From Paludibacteraceae bacterium (GTDB taxonomy: Bacteria; Bacteroidota; Bacteroidia; Bacteroidales; Paludibacteraceae): DNA of 64,000 nucleotides. The stretch lies in the NCBI GenBank assembly GCA_017450605.1, contig JAFSTG010000039.1, forward strand, positions 1 through 64,000, written 5' to 3'. Under the pieces are notes generated by a model, which saw only the letters and a list, made by a program, of their open reading frames with translations, made no database searches and was not told the origin of the DNA. The translations under genes and the position numbers were made by a program. Shown here piece by piece: positions 8,706-17,469 of the stretch (its first letter is position 1; every line of letters begins with the position of its first letter).

Positions 8706-8755
8706 AAAAAATCAAAAGGCCAAACGACAATTATCGTTTGACCTTTTGATTTTTT
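8706..8755. terminator. Bidirectional terminator
   Basis: An inverted repeat of about 20 bp (AAAATCAAAAGGCCAAACGA with TCGTTTGACCTTTTGATTTT) has a 6-base loop and one C-A mismatch. It is flanked by A and T runs. It separates the transporter gene from the convergent lipoprotein gene. Confidence 0.85.
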
Positions 8756-8766
8756 AATTTAGCAAC

Positions 8767-9303
8767 TTACTCTGTTACATATACGCCGTGGTAACTTGTC
8801 GGATACGAGACATCACCACGTTCTGTTACACGGGTTACAGTAAAACTAACCTCAAGTACATCAAAGTGGTTGTCTTTATACGACATCGTGCCCTGCAATG
8901 CTGAAATCTTGTAGTTGTCGGCCACTTCTGTTCCAAGAGGAGTTTTCATTAGCGGATTAACAAATTGCGCATCTCCGTTAAGATAAACTTTGCCCTCTGA
9001 AATTTTAACTTCAGGCACAATCATGTTGATGGTAGTAGGCATCATGTTAGAGAATGTTACATCCTGAAATAGCAACTGATAAGTACCATCTTCCTGAACT
9101 GTAGCAGTTACCTGAAGACCTTCCATAACAAAATCTCCAACCGATGGCGGATTAGTGGTCATATCTACATTACCGCCTACTACGGTTATCTCACCCGTGA
9201 AAACTCCTGATTTCTGCTCTGGCTGTTCAACAGGATCTTTACCGCAACTTACTGTCAGCACCATTGTTAGTGCTAATACTGATAATTTTAAATAATTCTT
9301 CAT
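8767..9303 (-). CDS. Calycin-like lipoprotein
   Basis: A 178-residue protein with a signal sequence ending in the lipobox LTVSCGKD, so it is lipid-anchored. The mature part is one beta-rich domain with the layout of the calycin-like family found in Bacteroidota: a short beta meander starting GVFTGEITV and ending YHGVYVTE. The binding partner is unknown. It follows a TonB-dependent receptor gene on the same strand after 59 bases. Pairs of this kind are common and suggest a cell-surface helper in ligand capture, by analogy to SusD-type helpers. No metal or haem ligand motif stands out. Confidence 0.75.
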   Translation of the reverse strand: MKNYLKLSVLALTMVLTVSCGKDPVEQPEQKSGVFTGEITVVGGNVDMTTNPPSVGDFVMEGLQVTATVQEDGTYQLLFQDVTFSNMMPTTINMIVPEVKISEGKVYLNGDAQFVNPLMKTPLGTEVADNYKISALQGTMSYKDNHFDVLEVSFTVTRVTERGDVSYPTSYHGVYVTE

Positions 9304-9362
9304 AATCTAAGTATTTTTAAGTTATTGATTTATCATTTTCGCTTAAAATGTCATTTTCACAA

Positions 9363-11573
9363 TTATATCTCAACCAATACTTTCCCACCGAAAGTAAGTG
9401 GTGCACCTGTTTGCATAAATGTATTTCCCATCGACACAAATCGGAACACATCATAACGGGTGTTAGTGAGATTCTTTCCCCACAACTCGAGTGCCACATA
9501 TTTCATTTGCAAATGAAGATTGGCATTGAGCAGTCCATAAAACGGTTGTATTTCAGTATTTTCTTCATTCCAATAAATCTTGCCTACTGCAGTGGTATTG
9601 ATGTTCAGTTCTAAACTATGGAAGAACTTGTTAGTGAACGGAATCTTATAAGTTATGCCTGCTGCCAAGGTGTTTTGCGGAGCGTAGGGTACACGCTTAC
9701 CTGCGAAGTTCTGCCTACCATTGTCATAGTCGGTGAAATAAGCATAAGTAAAACCATAGGATGCATCGAAACTAAGTTGTTTCCAGCGAAGTGCAACTGT
9801 CAGTTCGCATCCTGCGCTACGGCTGTGAGCGGCATTGGTCATATATCTGCCTGTCCCGTATTTTGGGAAAACAGTCTGCTGCTGATTAAATACCTCTATC
9901 TCATAAACGGTAAACACACCTTCGAGCAACAATTCGTCGAATTGTTTATGCGCAGCAGCCCCTATTTCGAAATTCAAACAGCGCTCAGGACGATAAGTAA
10001 TAACATCATTAACTTTGTATTCAGTATCCTTAGTACCAAGCATATCCTCTGTTAGCTGCTTTTGCAGAATATCCGAAAATAGTTGTGTATTAAATCCTCC
10101 GGCTTTGTAACCCTCTGCTATCGAGAGATAGACTTTCCAAAGTGGTCGGTTATAACTCAGCGCTATGCGCGGAAGAACCTCAAAATAGGTAAGCGAGTTG
10201 CTACCTATCTTTTGGCTGTAAATAGTAACGTATGGCTCGTCGACGGAGTTGTCAACCTTATGAAACCGTGCACTGAGCGATGTTTGCGAGTCGTATTTGA
10301 AATCGAGATACTCCAAATCCAAACGCAAACCGCCTTCAAGCAAGAAGTCGCCAAAACGATAATACGAAGTATGGTAGAGAGCCACATCAAGCGAATTGGT
10401 AAGGAAGTCGCTCTGCAAAACGAACTCCGACTCGCGAATCTGTATCTTTGAATGTACGAATGCCTGATTGGCATTCTTAAGAATTAGCGAGTCTATTCCG
10501 TCACGCAGAAATGTAACGGGAGCAGTCATCGTATTATGCTTATAACCTACCTGCACACCCAACAGCCATTCGTACGATTTCTTTTCTTTTTTGTCGGAAC
10601 GGAGAGTTAGTTCTTGCGACACTGCATGTTCCTTCTGTGCCTGCATAAGTGTGAAATACGATAACGGCAGGTAATCTTGATCCATCTGCATACGGTCGTC
10701 GAGATACTGATACGAGGTCGTTCCGCTTAGCACAAGCGAACCTACAGGCACCGAATAACTGCTCGCAGCCATAAGGTTATGCCTTCTATAGCCGCAGAAG
10801 TCATTATGGTTGACTTGATCGCCTTGCAAATGATATGGGAAGCCCGTCTGTTCAACAAAATTATACGATACAATAGCATTGGCATTAACCCCGTTTTCTT
10901 TTCTTGCATCGAAACGCAGACGCACTCCGGCTTCATCAGATCTATCGGCAGCAGAACCATCATAAATATTTGTAAAATAACCATCTGTATGATTATATGC
11001 GGCTGAAGCAGAAACACCATACTCTTTGCTAATCTTATGATAGTATGACGCCTTCGCTTCTGCTGTATTGTAATTGCCATACCCTGCCGATGCCCTTACT
11101 CCTTGAAAATCGAGCGGCGAGAGTGTTTGCAACAGCACCACTCCACCTACAGTATTTCTTCCGAATAGTGTACCTTGCGGACCACGATAGACTTGCATAG
11201 AGCGCACATCGTAAAGCGCGAAGTCGTAACTATTCTTGTTACTCAGCCCTATACCATCAACATACACACCTACAACAGGATTATCAATACGCGCACCCAA
11301 ACCACGCAGATAAATGGATGAGGTCATACGAGAACCATAGGAAGGAATATATAGATTGGGAACTACTGCTGAGATTTCTTTAATGGCATTGCGTTGCTCA
11401 TGCTCAATACGCGTAAGCTTAATTGAAGAAGGAATGCTGACCGACTGCTGCTGAGCCTCAACCCTTGCATTGACAACCACTTCTTGAAGTGTATCTTCAA
11501 CAAAAGGTACAACTTCAGCAAACACCGAAGTTGAAATCAAAACCCAAGCTAACACTAATAATACCTTCTTCAT
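9363..11573 (-). CDS. TonB-dependent outer membrane receptor
   Basis: A 736-residue outer membrane receptor. A signal peptide (about 1-19) is followed by a TonB-box-like segment (DTLQEVVVNARV) and a plug domain with the conserved IYLRGLGAR, VGVYVDGIG and VYRGPQGTLFGRNTVGG motifs (about 90-150). The 22-strand barrel follows and ends in aromatic-rich strands (GGKVLVEI). It lacks the N-terminal carboxypeptidase-like domain typical of SusC proteins, so it belongs to the shorter class used for iron complexes, vitamins or metals. The plug resembles the pesticin/yersiniabactin-receptor group. The downstream calycin-like lipoprotein is its likely partner. It has its own promoter at 11637-11668. Confidence 0.93.
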   Translation of the reverse strand: MKKVLLVLAWVLISTSVFAEVVPFVEDTLQEVVVNARVEAQQQSVSIPSSIKLTRIEHEQRNAIKEISAVVPNLYIPSYGSRMTSSIYLRGLGARIDNPVVGVYVDGIGLSNKNSYDFALYDVRSMQVYRGPQGTLFGRNTVGGVVLLQTLSPLDFQGVRASAGYGNYNTAEAKASYYHKISKEYGVSASAAYNHTDGYFTNIYDGSAADRSDEAGVRLRFDARKENGVNANAIVSYNFVEQTGFPYHLQGDQVNHNDFCGYRRHNLMAASSYSVPVGSLVLSGTTSYQYLDDRMQMDQDYLPLSYFTLMQAQKEHAVSQELTLRSDKKEKKSYEWLLGVQVGYKHNTMTAPVTFLRDGIDSLILKNANQAFVHSKIQIRESEFVLQSDFLTNSLDVALYHTSYYRFGDFLLEGGLRLDLEYLDFKYDSQTSLSARFHKVDNSVDEPYVTIYSQKIGSNSLTYFEVLPRIALSYNRPLWKVYLSIAEGYKAGGFNTQLFSDILQKQLTEDMLGTKDTEYKVNDVITYRPERCLNFEIGAAAHKQFDELLLEGVFTVYEIEVFNQQQTVFPKYGTGRYMTNAAHSRSAGCELTVALRWKQLSFDASYGFTYAYFTDYDNGRQNFAGKRVPYAPQNTLAAGITYKIPFTNKFFHSLELNINTTAVGKIYWNEENTEIQPFYGLLNANLHLQMKYVALELWGKNLTNTRYDVFRFVSMGNTFMQTGAPLTFGGKVLVEI

Positions 11574-11636
11574 TTCCGGAGCTAAACTATAATATTCTCA
11601 CAAAGCCACAATTACCGCATATTGCAAATTCGGCTG

Positions 11637-11668
11637 CAAAAGTACAATTTCTGCTCGATAACCACAAT
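11637..11668 (-). promoter_or_regulatory. Promoter of the TonB receptor gene
   Basis: On the minus strand ATTG (11665-11668), a 20-base spacer and TACTTTTG (11637-11644) match the Bacteroidota consensus with one change in the -33 box. It lies about 64 bases before the ATG at 11573. This shows that the receptor does not depend on the promoter inside the repeat element further upstream. Confidence 0.7.
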
Positions 11669-11815
11669 CGCAATTTATTATGATTTTATCAATCTTGCGA
11701 ATTTAAATGATATGTTGTAATTTTGCAGTCTCTAATTTTGATATCTGTACACTTACAAATATTAGTTATTTTTTCATAAATCCCTAATTATTAACCATAT
11801 ACAAAAAAATCAACC

Positions 11816-11950
11816 TTTTTAAAATTCAGCCTAAATAATTGTATCACAATAGGTTAATAAGGCTTTTCTCCTGTCATCTTCCTGTCTACATCCTGTCAAG
11901 AACGAGTAATCGATAAAAATACAATATTTTTCTTCTGCTATAAATCAACC
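11816..11950 (-). ncRNA. Repeat element copy A: promoter plus GACAGGA-repeat transcript
   Basis: Read on the minus strand, this 135-bp stretch aligns almost without gaps to 18529-18664 on the plus strand. It has a promoter (TTTA at 11941-11944, 19 bases, TATTTTTA at 11914-11921). About seven bases later a 40-bp block (11868-11907), identical in both copies, begins. The block holds three GACAGGA motifs spaced exactly 11 bases apart. A 7-codon frame starting ATGACAGGA and ending TATTAA runs 11877 to 11854. The receptor gene downstream has its own promoter, so this copy may be a free small RNA. I recognise no known RNA family. The rest of 11574-11970 holds only AT-rich sequence and the receptor promoter. 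Confidence 0.6.
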
Positions 11951-11970
11951 AAATTTCTACTTTCATAATT

Positions 11971-12711
11971 ATGAGTAACTCAATATTTAATCGTACAAAA
12001 CTGCTTATAGGAGAAGAAGCACTAAATAGTCTTAGTTGCAAACGTGTTATCATTTTCGGCGTAGGGGGTGTAGGCAGTTGGTGTGCTGAAGGTCTTGTGC
12101 GCTCAGGTATTACGCACCTCACCATTGTTGACAGCGACAATGTATGTGCCTCGAATATCAATCGACAACTGATGGCAACAACGTCAACAATAGGCAAAAG
12201 CAAAGTCGAGGTTCTTCGTGAGCGTTTGCTTGATATCAATCCGGAGGCGCAAATAACGGCTTTACAAAGCAGATATACCTCACTAACAGCCGAATCGTAT
12301 GAACTTCATACATACGATTTTGTAATAGATGCTATCGATAGTCTGCAAGACAAGATGAACCTTATACTTCATGCCACCTCTATCCCTGTCGTTTTATTAT
12401 CATCAATGGGAGCTGCACTTAAAGCAGACCCGCAGCGCATACGTGTAGGCGAGTTCTGGAAAGTCAGCGGCTGCCCGCTTGCTGCAGCCCTCAGACGCCG
12501 GTTCCGGCACAGCAGACAGTTCCCTCAACACAAGTTCAAATGTGTATATAGCGACGAATTGCTGAACCGGAAATATATAGATGAAGAAGAACCACGCGCC
12601 AACGGCACCCTGGTACATATTACCGCCATCTTCGGCTTTACCCTTGCAAGCCTCGTGATAGAAGAAGCATGCAGAGAACAGGTAGCAGGTAGTGGGACGT
12701 ATGCCGATTGA
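11971..12711 (+). CDS. tcdA: tRNA threonylcarbamoyladenosine dehydratase (E1-like)
   Basis: A 246-residue ThiF/E1-like protein that cyclises t6A37 of tRNA to ct6A in an ATP-dependent step. The nucleotide loop GVGGVGSW is at about 29-36, the conserved DSDNVCASNINRQ follows near 50-62, and KADPQRIRVGEFWKVSGCPLA near 140-160 is the TcdA-type block. The sequence SGCPLAAALRRRFR separates it from the MoeB/ThiF enzymes that act with sulphur carriers, and no CxxC zinc pairs are seen. It lies upstream of cysK, but the 57-base gap and unrelated role suggest coincidence. No clear promoter precedes it. The start overlaps the upstream edge of repeat element A. Confidence 0.9.
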   Translation: MSNSIFNRTKLLIGEEALNSLSCKRVIIFGVGGVGSWCAEGLVRSGITHLTIVDSDNVCASNINRQLMATTSTIGKSKVEVLRERLLDINPEAQITALQSRYTSLTAESYELHTYDFVIDAIDSLQDKMNLILHATSIPVVLLSSMGAALKADPQRIRVGEFWKVSGCPLAAALRRRFRHSRQFPQHKFKCVYSDELLNRKYIDEEEPRANGTLVHITAIFGFTLASLVIEEACREQVAGSGTYAD

Positions 12712-12768
12712 TAAACAACGGGAATTGTACGAAACAAATAATATAAACAATAATTTATACTTTAATAT

Positions 12769-13674
12769 ATGATTTACAACAATCTGACAGATTTGATAGG
12801 CAACACGCCTATGCTGCGTATCAACGGTCTTACAGGACAAGTAGCAGAATTGGTAGTTAAGTTAGAATATTTCAATCCCGGCGGCAGCGTAAAAGACCGT
12901 ATTGCCCTTGCCATGATTGAAGATGCTGAATCACGAGGAATCCTTCGCCCCGGTGCCACTATCGTTGAACCCACTTCGGGCAATACAGGTGTAGGTTTAG
13001 CCTGGGTTGGCACCTCAAGGGGTTACAAGGTGATACTTACCATGCCCGATACCATGAGTCAAGAGCGACGCAATCTGCTTCGCGCATTTGGTGCACAACT
13101 TGAACTCACTCCCGGAGAGGAAGGCATGAAAGGTGCCATCCGCCGTGCCGACGAGTTATGCCAAAGTATTGAAGGAGCTGTTATTCTCGGTCAGTTTGTC
13201 AATCCTGCCAATCCTGCCGTTCATGAGCGCACAACGGGTGAAGAGATATGGAGCGACACTGAAGGCATGGTTGACATCTTCGTTGCAGGTGTAGGTACGG
13301 GAGGCACGATAAGCGGCACAGGCAGAGCGCTAAAGCATCATAATAAGAATATTCAAGTTGTGGCTGTTGAGCCTGCAAGTTCCGCAGTACTGTCAACAGG
13401 CATACCGGGTAAGCATAAAATACAAGGTATAGGAGCCGGATTTATACCGAAAACCTACGATAGCCAAGTAGTTGACGATATAATTACTATCACCGACGAT
13501 GATGCTTACGAGGGCTGCCGCATGCTTGCTTCTACTCAGGGGTTGCTGGTCGGCATATCATCAGGTGCCGCGTTCTTAGCCGCATACAGGTTAGCACAAA
13601 AGCCTGAAAACAATAACAAAACAATTGTTGCACTATTGCCGGATACCGGCGAGAGATATTTATCAGTATTATGA
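12769..13674 (+). CDS. cysK: Cysteine synthase A
   Basis: O-acetylserine sulfhydrylase of 301 residues, which makes cysteine from O-acetylserine and sulphide. Lys42 in NPGGSVKDR is the pyridoxal-phosphate lysine. The substrate loop PTSGNTG is near residue 66 and the phosphate loop GVGTGGTISGTGR near 176. The C-terminal end LLPDTGERYLS is the form seen in the CysK family. The stop codon overlaps the next start (ATGA), so cysK and cysE are translationally coupled. This reverses the metabolic order of the two enzymes, which form the cysteine synthase complex. Confidence 0.97.
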   Translation: MIYNNLTDLIGNTPMLRINGLTGQVAELVVKLEYFNPGGSVKDRIALAMIEDAESRGILRPGATIVEPTSGNTGVGLAWVGTSRGYKVILTMPDTMSQERRNLLRAFGAQLELTPGEEGMKGAIRRADELCQSIEGAVILGQFVNPANPAVHERTTGEEIWSDTEGMVDIFVAGVGTGGTISGTGRALKHHNKNIQVVAVEPASSAVLSTGIPGKHKIQGIGAGFIPKTYDSQVVDDIITITDDDAYEGCRMLASTQGLLVGISSGAAFLAAYRLAQKPENNNKTIVALLPDTGERYLSVL

Positions 13675-14444
13675 ATTTCCCTTCTCACAGCGAATTGGAA
13701 AAGATAATGCGCCTGATGCGCTCTATCGTTTTTCCTGAATATTATCCTAATCGTGACTTCTCCGACCAGATACTGCGCGGACTTCTATATTCGCAGTTGT
13801 CAACTGTGATGTGCCGTGAATGTCACGACTCGAACGCTCAGTGCGTTGCTGACACTGCTGACGAGTTTGTACATTCGCTACCAGAACTAAAACGCCTACT
13901 GCTCACGGATGTTGAAGCAGCATTACACAACGACCCCGCAGTTAGCAGTAGAGCGGAAGTGATACTATGCTATCCTATCGTAACAGCTATGCTACACTAT
14001 CGCACTGCACATAGGTTATTTGAGTTGGATGTTCCACTCATTCCTCGTATGTTAAGCGAAATGGCACATAACCTCACAGGTATCGACATCCATCCTGCGG
14101 CAACGATAGGTGAATATTTCTGTATCGACCATGGTACTGGTGTCGTGATAGGTGCAACTTCCATTATAGGTAAGCATGTGATGTTGTATCAAGGAGTTAC
14201 ACTCGGAGCTAAGAATTTTCAATATGACTCTAATGGTCTGCCTCTCGACCTCCCACGCCATCCTATTTTAGAGGATAACGTAACGGTTTATAGCAATGCT
14301 TCTATACTCGGACGAATAACAATAGGTCACGACAGTGTTATCGGCGGCAACGTGTGGATTACACAAAGTGTTGCACCTCACTCTCGCATTCTGCAAAGCA
14401 AACCACAGCGCGAGCAAGGATTCACCGACGGAGCCGGGATATAG
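13671..14444 (+). CDS. cysE: Serine O-acetyltransferase
   Basis: A 257-residue acetyltransferase that makes O-acetylserine from serine and acetyl-CoA. An all-helical N-terminal domain is followed by the left-handed beta-helix starting at HPAATIGEYFCIDHGTG, where the His of IDHGTG is the catalytic residue. The helix continues through VIGKHVMLYQGVTLGAKN and ends in GGNVWITQSVAPHSR. It starts within the cysK stop codon. The C-terminal tail does not end in Ile-Ser-type residues at full length but does end in Ile (DGAGI), which could be the CysK-binding tail, since the C-terminal Ile of CysE inserts into the CysK active site. Confidence 0.96.
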   Translation: MNFPSHSELEKIMRLMRSIVFPEYYPNRDFSDQILRGLLYSQLSTVMCRECHDSNAQCVADTADEFVHSLPELKRLLLTDVEAALHNDPAVSSRAEVILCYPIVTAMLHYRTAHRLFELDVPLIPRMLSEMAHNLTGIDIHPAATIGEYFCIDHGTGVVIGATSIIGKHVMLYQGVTLGAKNFQYDSNGLPLDLPRHPILEDNVTVYSNASILGRITIGHDSVIGGNVWITQSVAPHSRILQSKPQREQGFTDGAGI

Positions 14445-14478
14445 CCGGTTTAAGATTGAGGAATTGAGGAATTAAAGT

Positions 14479-15069
14479 TTAGATATTTATCTCGTTATAG
14501 TCAACCCAACCATTAACAACGGCATAAACCGTTAGTGCCGGAACGGAACGGATACCGAGTTTATCAGTTATATGTGTCCGATGAGTTACAACGGTATTCT
14601 GACTGATACAAAGCCTACTTGCTATTTCTTTATTCATCAAGCCCTTTGCCACTAATTGCAGCACTTCAATTTCTCTGTCGGTAAGCGGCGAAGGAGAGAC
14701 TATATTTTTTGCAGTGGGTGTATGTTCGCTCAAGTTGAGCAGTTGCTGCCATATACTCTGCTCATCTGCCATCAAATTCAGCATAGGAAATTCGTAGGTT
14801 TTAATCTTCGGAACAGGTAACCGACTTAAAGCCACTGTTATTTGCGGCAGAGCCGCAAAATAGTCGGAATATGAGACAAGCAACTCCTCATCAATGAAGA
14901 AATAGACAAAAAATGGCCGTTCGCCATCACTGCGTTCTATATCTGTTATGCAATCGCTAATATTGTTATACACAAGCACAGAAGCCGAAGGCAACATCAA
15001 GTGCAGTAGGTGTTGTAACCCTACTGCACAAATAAACTGTGGCTCTACTATGGCTATTGCACTTTGCAT
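14479..15069 (-). CDS. LuxR-type transcription regulator with degenerate receiver
   Basis: The C-terminal 65 residues are a clear LuxR/FixJ helix-turn-helix (LTDREIEVLQLVAKGLMNKEIASRLCISQNTVVTHRTHITDKL). The N-terminal 110 residues sit where a receiver would be, but no acidic pocket or phosphorylatable Asp with its usual context is seen, so it may not be phosphorylated. The start at 15069 (MQSAIAIVEP) is preferred because the region beyond begins directly as a receiver-like strand. A longer form from 15120 is possible. It is 34-86 bases downstream of V-ATPase subunit A on the same strand and convergent with cysE. Its targets are unknown. Confidence 0.8.
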   Translation of the reverse strand: MQSAIAIVEPQFICAVGLQHLLHLMLPSASVLVYNNISDCITDIERSDGERPFFVYFFIDEELLVSYSDYFAALPQITVALSRLPVPKIKTYEFPMLNLMADEQSIWQQLLNLSEHTPTAKNIVSPSPLTDREIEVLQLVAKGLMNKEIASRLCISQNTVVTHRTHITDKLGIRSVPALTVYAVVNGWVDYNEINI

Positions 15070-15154
15070 AAACAACTGATAGTTAATATTGAATATTGTT
15101 GCTATCAGCGAAAGCCCCATGGTGTGAGCCTTTGAACCTTGAGCTTTTTACTAT

Positions 15155-16912
15155 TTACGCAACTATTTGTTTTTCTGCAAGAAGAGCCTGTAGTTTCTGC
15201 TCGTAGTCTTTGAACTGATCTGATTGGAACTCTGAGTAATTCATCTGCTTGCAGAGGTTGATAACACGCTTGAAATACTCGTTCACCGCCACGAAGTTGT
15301 CAAAATTATAGTCGTGTCGGCATATATCCATAACAAGGTCGAGCATATACTCTTGTCTCTCGAGCGGACATACGGCATCTATCTTATCGAATGCATCTTG
15401 CTGCAAGATAACAAAGTCAATAACCTCAGATTTCCAGAACTGCTCGTGATAGTCAACCGGTACTCCGTCGTCGCCCAAGATGTTTATCTGCTCTTGAATT
15501 TCCTTACCACGTTGCAAGAGAGTCTTCATCTCATTGACCTTAGGAATCCACTCTTTATTTATCCGCTTGGTTATATACTCTTCAAATTCAGGATATTCAA
15601 TATATTTAGAATACGAGTCGATAGGATTGACAGCGGGATAACGCTTGCGGTCGGCTCGCGCTTGCTCAAGAGCATAGAAACAACGTGCTGCTTTCTTGGT
15701 GCCTTCGGTAACAGGTTCTTTAAGGTTACCTCCGGCAGGCGACACTGTCCCAAGGAAAGTAACAGAACCTGTAGCACCATTGTTAAGATAAACATATCCG
15801 GCACGGGCATAGAAAGCACCGATGATAGCCGAAAGGTCCATCGGGAATGCGTCTTGTCCGGGAAGTTCTTCCATACGGTTCGACATCTCGCGCAGTGCCT
15901 GTGCCCAACGAGAAGTAGAGTCAGCCATAAGCAGTACACGGAGTCCCATCGAGCGATAATACTCGGCAATGGTCATCGAGGTATAAACAGATGCTTCACG
16001 CGAAGCCACAGGCATATTAGATGTATTGGCTATAATGATAGTACGCTCCATTAGTTTCCTGCCTGTGTGCGGGTCGTCGAGTTCGGGGAACTCGGTAAAG
16101 GTTTCTACCACCTCGTTAGCACGCTCGCCGCAGGCTGCTATGATAACAATGTCAGCCTCTGCCTGCTTTGATATGGCATGCTGAAGCACGGTCTTACCAG
16201 TACCAAACGGACCGGGGATAAAGCCCGTACCACCTTCTACTATCGGGTTGGCTGTATCGATAGTACGCACACCGGTTTCAAGGAGCTTGAACGGGCGCGG
16301 TTTCGACTTGTATGCAGTGATAGCTTTTTTCACAGGCCAGCGCTGTACCATAGTAACATCATGGTCGTTGCCGTCTTCGTCGGTTAACACTGCCATAGTA
16401 TCGTTAATTTTATAATCCCCTTCTTTTGCCAAAGATTTAACAGTATATTCACCCTTGAAGACGAAAGGCACCATAATCTTATGCGGCTGATGATTCTCGT
16501 CCACCTCGCCGAGCCAAGAGGCTGCCTCCACCTTATCGCTGACCTTGGCAAGTGGTTTGAAATGCCATAGTTTGTCAGTATCGAGCGGGAAGTTATACTC
16601 GCCTCGTTTTAGGAATACACCGGTAAGTTTGTCGAGGTCGTTTTGCAATCCATCGTAGTTACGTGAAAGCAGACCGGGACCAAGTGTAACCTCAAGCATG
16701 TGTCCGGTAAACTCTACCGAGTCGCCAACTTTAAGCCCACGTGTTGACTCAAACACTTGCACGAACACGTTATCGCCAGTTACCTTAATAACCTCAGCCA
16801 TCAAACGCGTACCTCCCAAATGAATATAGCAGATTTCGTTTTGTGATACAGGACCATCCACTCCTACAGTTACGAGGTTGGAAATGATTCCTTTTACTTT
16901 TCCGTTTGTCAT
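15155..16912 (-). CDS. atpA: V-type ATP synthase catalytic subunit A
   Basis: A 585-residue catalytic subunit of the V/A-type ATPase, which couples ATP to H+ or Na+ movement across the inner membrane. It has the N-terminal beta-barrel, the A-subunit bulge domain (about 115-190), Walker A GPFGTGKT near 235, Walker B VLLMADSTSRWAQALRE and the conserved GDEGSGA-equivalent region LPGQDAFPMDLSAIIGAFYARAG. In most Bacteroidota this gene follows E and the DUF2764 subunit and precedes B, D, I and K. Here E and DUF2764 lie 2.7 kb upstream with five unrelated genes between, and a LuxR gene follows, so the locus is broken up. It has its own promoter at 16980-17010. Confidence 0.96.
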   Translation of the reverse strand: MTNGKVKGIISNLVTVGVDGPVSQNEICYIHLGGTRLMAEVIKVTGDNVFVQVFESTRGLKVGDSVEFTGHMLEVTLGPGLLSRNYDGLQNDLDKLTGVFLKRGEYNFPLDTDKLWHFKPLAKVSDKVEAASWLGEVDENHQPHKIMVPFVFKGEYTVKSLAKEGDYKINDTMAVLTDEDGNDHDVTMVQRWPVKKAITAYKSKPRPFKLLETGVRTIDTANPIVEGGTGFIPGPFGTGKTVLQHAISKQAEADIVIIAACGERANEVVETFTEFPELDDPHTGRKLMERTIIIANTSNMPVASREASVYTSMTIAEYYRSMGLRVLLMADSTSRWAQALREMSNRMEELPGQDAFPMDLSAIIGAFYARAGYVYLNNGATGSVTFLGTVSPAGGNLKEPVTEGTKKAARCFYALEQARADRKRYPAVNPIDSYSKYIEYPEFEEYITKRINKEWIPKVNEMKTLLQRGKEIQEQINILGDDGVPVDYHEQFWKSEVIDFVILQQDAFDKIDAVCPLERQEYMLDLVMDICRHDYNFDNFVAVNEYFKRVINLCKQMNYSEFQSDQFKDYEQKLQALLAEKQIVA

Positions 16913-16924
16913 GATTATTATATT

Positions 16925-16962
16925 TTTATTTTTTATTTCCGTGTTTATTTTTTATTTCCGTG
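16925..16962 (-). repeat. Perfect 19-bp tandem duplication in the atpA leader
   Basis: TTTATTTTTTATTTCCGTG occurs twice in direct succession (16925-16943 and 16944-16962). On the atpA mRNA this places two copies of a purine-rich segment between the transcription start and the ATG at 16912. It looks like a recent slippage or insertion event. Confidence 0.85.
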
Positions 16963-16979
16963 GCATAACTTGCATGCTG

Positions 16980-17010
16980 CAAAATTAACACTTTTTTTCG
17001 AAACAGCAAA
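16980..17010 (-). promoter_or_regulatory. Promoter of V-ATPase subunit A
   Basis: TTTG (17007-17010), 19 bases and TAATTTTG (16980-16987) on the minus strand match the consensus fully. The gene therefore has independent transcription from subunits E and DUF2764. Confidence 0.8.
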
Positions 17011-17028
17011 ATACCTGTCAACTGCCAC

Positions 17029-17469
17029 CTACAAAAGTTCCACTATCTGTTGCAAGTAATATTTATCTATATCGTCGAAAGTATTAAATTCGCGGCTGTC
17101 GATATCCAACACTCCTACAACCTCGCCACCGCGCAAAATAGGAACTACAATCTCGCTATTCGACTCAGAAGAGCAAGCTATATGTCCGGCAAATAGGTGC
17201 ACGTTAGGCGCCACAATAGTTTCTTTTCGTTCCCATGCCGTGCCGCATACACCCATTCCCTTGGCAATATGCATACATGCCAGCGGTCCTTGAAACGGAC
17301 CAAGAATAAGTTCGTTGTCAACAACACGATAGAATCCTGTCCACCAGAAGTCGAACTCCTTGTGTAACAAAGCGGCGGTATTTGCCATCTTTGCTATCAT
17401 ATCGGTCTCGCCGCTAAGAAGTGCCTTAATTTCTGTGAGTGAGGTTGTATATTTCTCGGATTTATTCAT
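17029..17469 (-). CDS. msrC: Free methionine-(R)-sulfoxide reductase (GAF domain)
   Basis: A 146-residue single GAF-domain enzyme that reduces free Met-R-sulfoxide. The three family cysteines are present in LACMHIAKG, GVCGTAW and HIACSSESNSEIVVP, together with the substrate-pocket Glu and Asp (NSEIVVP, VLDIDS). The length is slightly short of the usual 155-165. Its ATG overlaps the stop codon of the esterase upstream by four bases, so the two are coupled. A redox-repair enzyme within a split ATPase locus indicates a later insertion. Confidence 0.92.
   Translation of the reverse strand: MNKSEKYTTSLTEIKALLSGETDMIAKMANTAALLHKEFDFWWTGFYRVVDNELILGPFQGPLACMHIAKGMGVCGTAWERKETIVAPNVHLFAGHIACSSESNSEIVVPILRGGEVVGVLDIDSREFNTFDDIDKYYLQQIVELL

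Noticed and set aside
9618..10451. Plus-strand frames opposite the TonB receptor
   Set aside because: No family features, and the opposite frame is a complete receptor. They are antisense shadows.
11854..11877. Frame MTGEKPY as a zinc-finger linker
   Set aside because: The match to the eukaryotic TGEKPY linker is by chance; copy B codes MTGVRAY in the same place.
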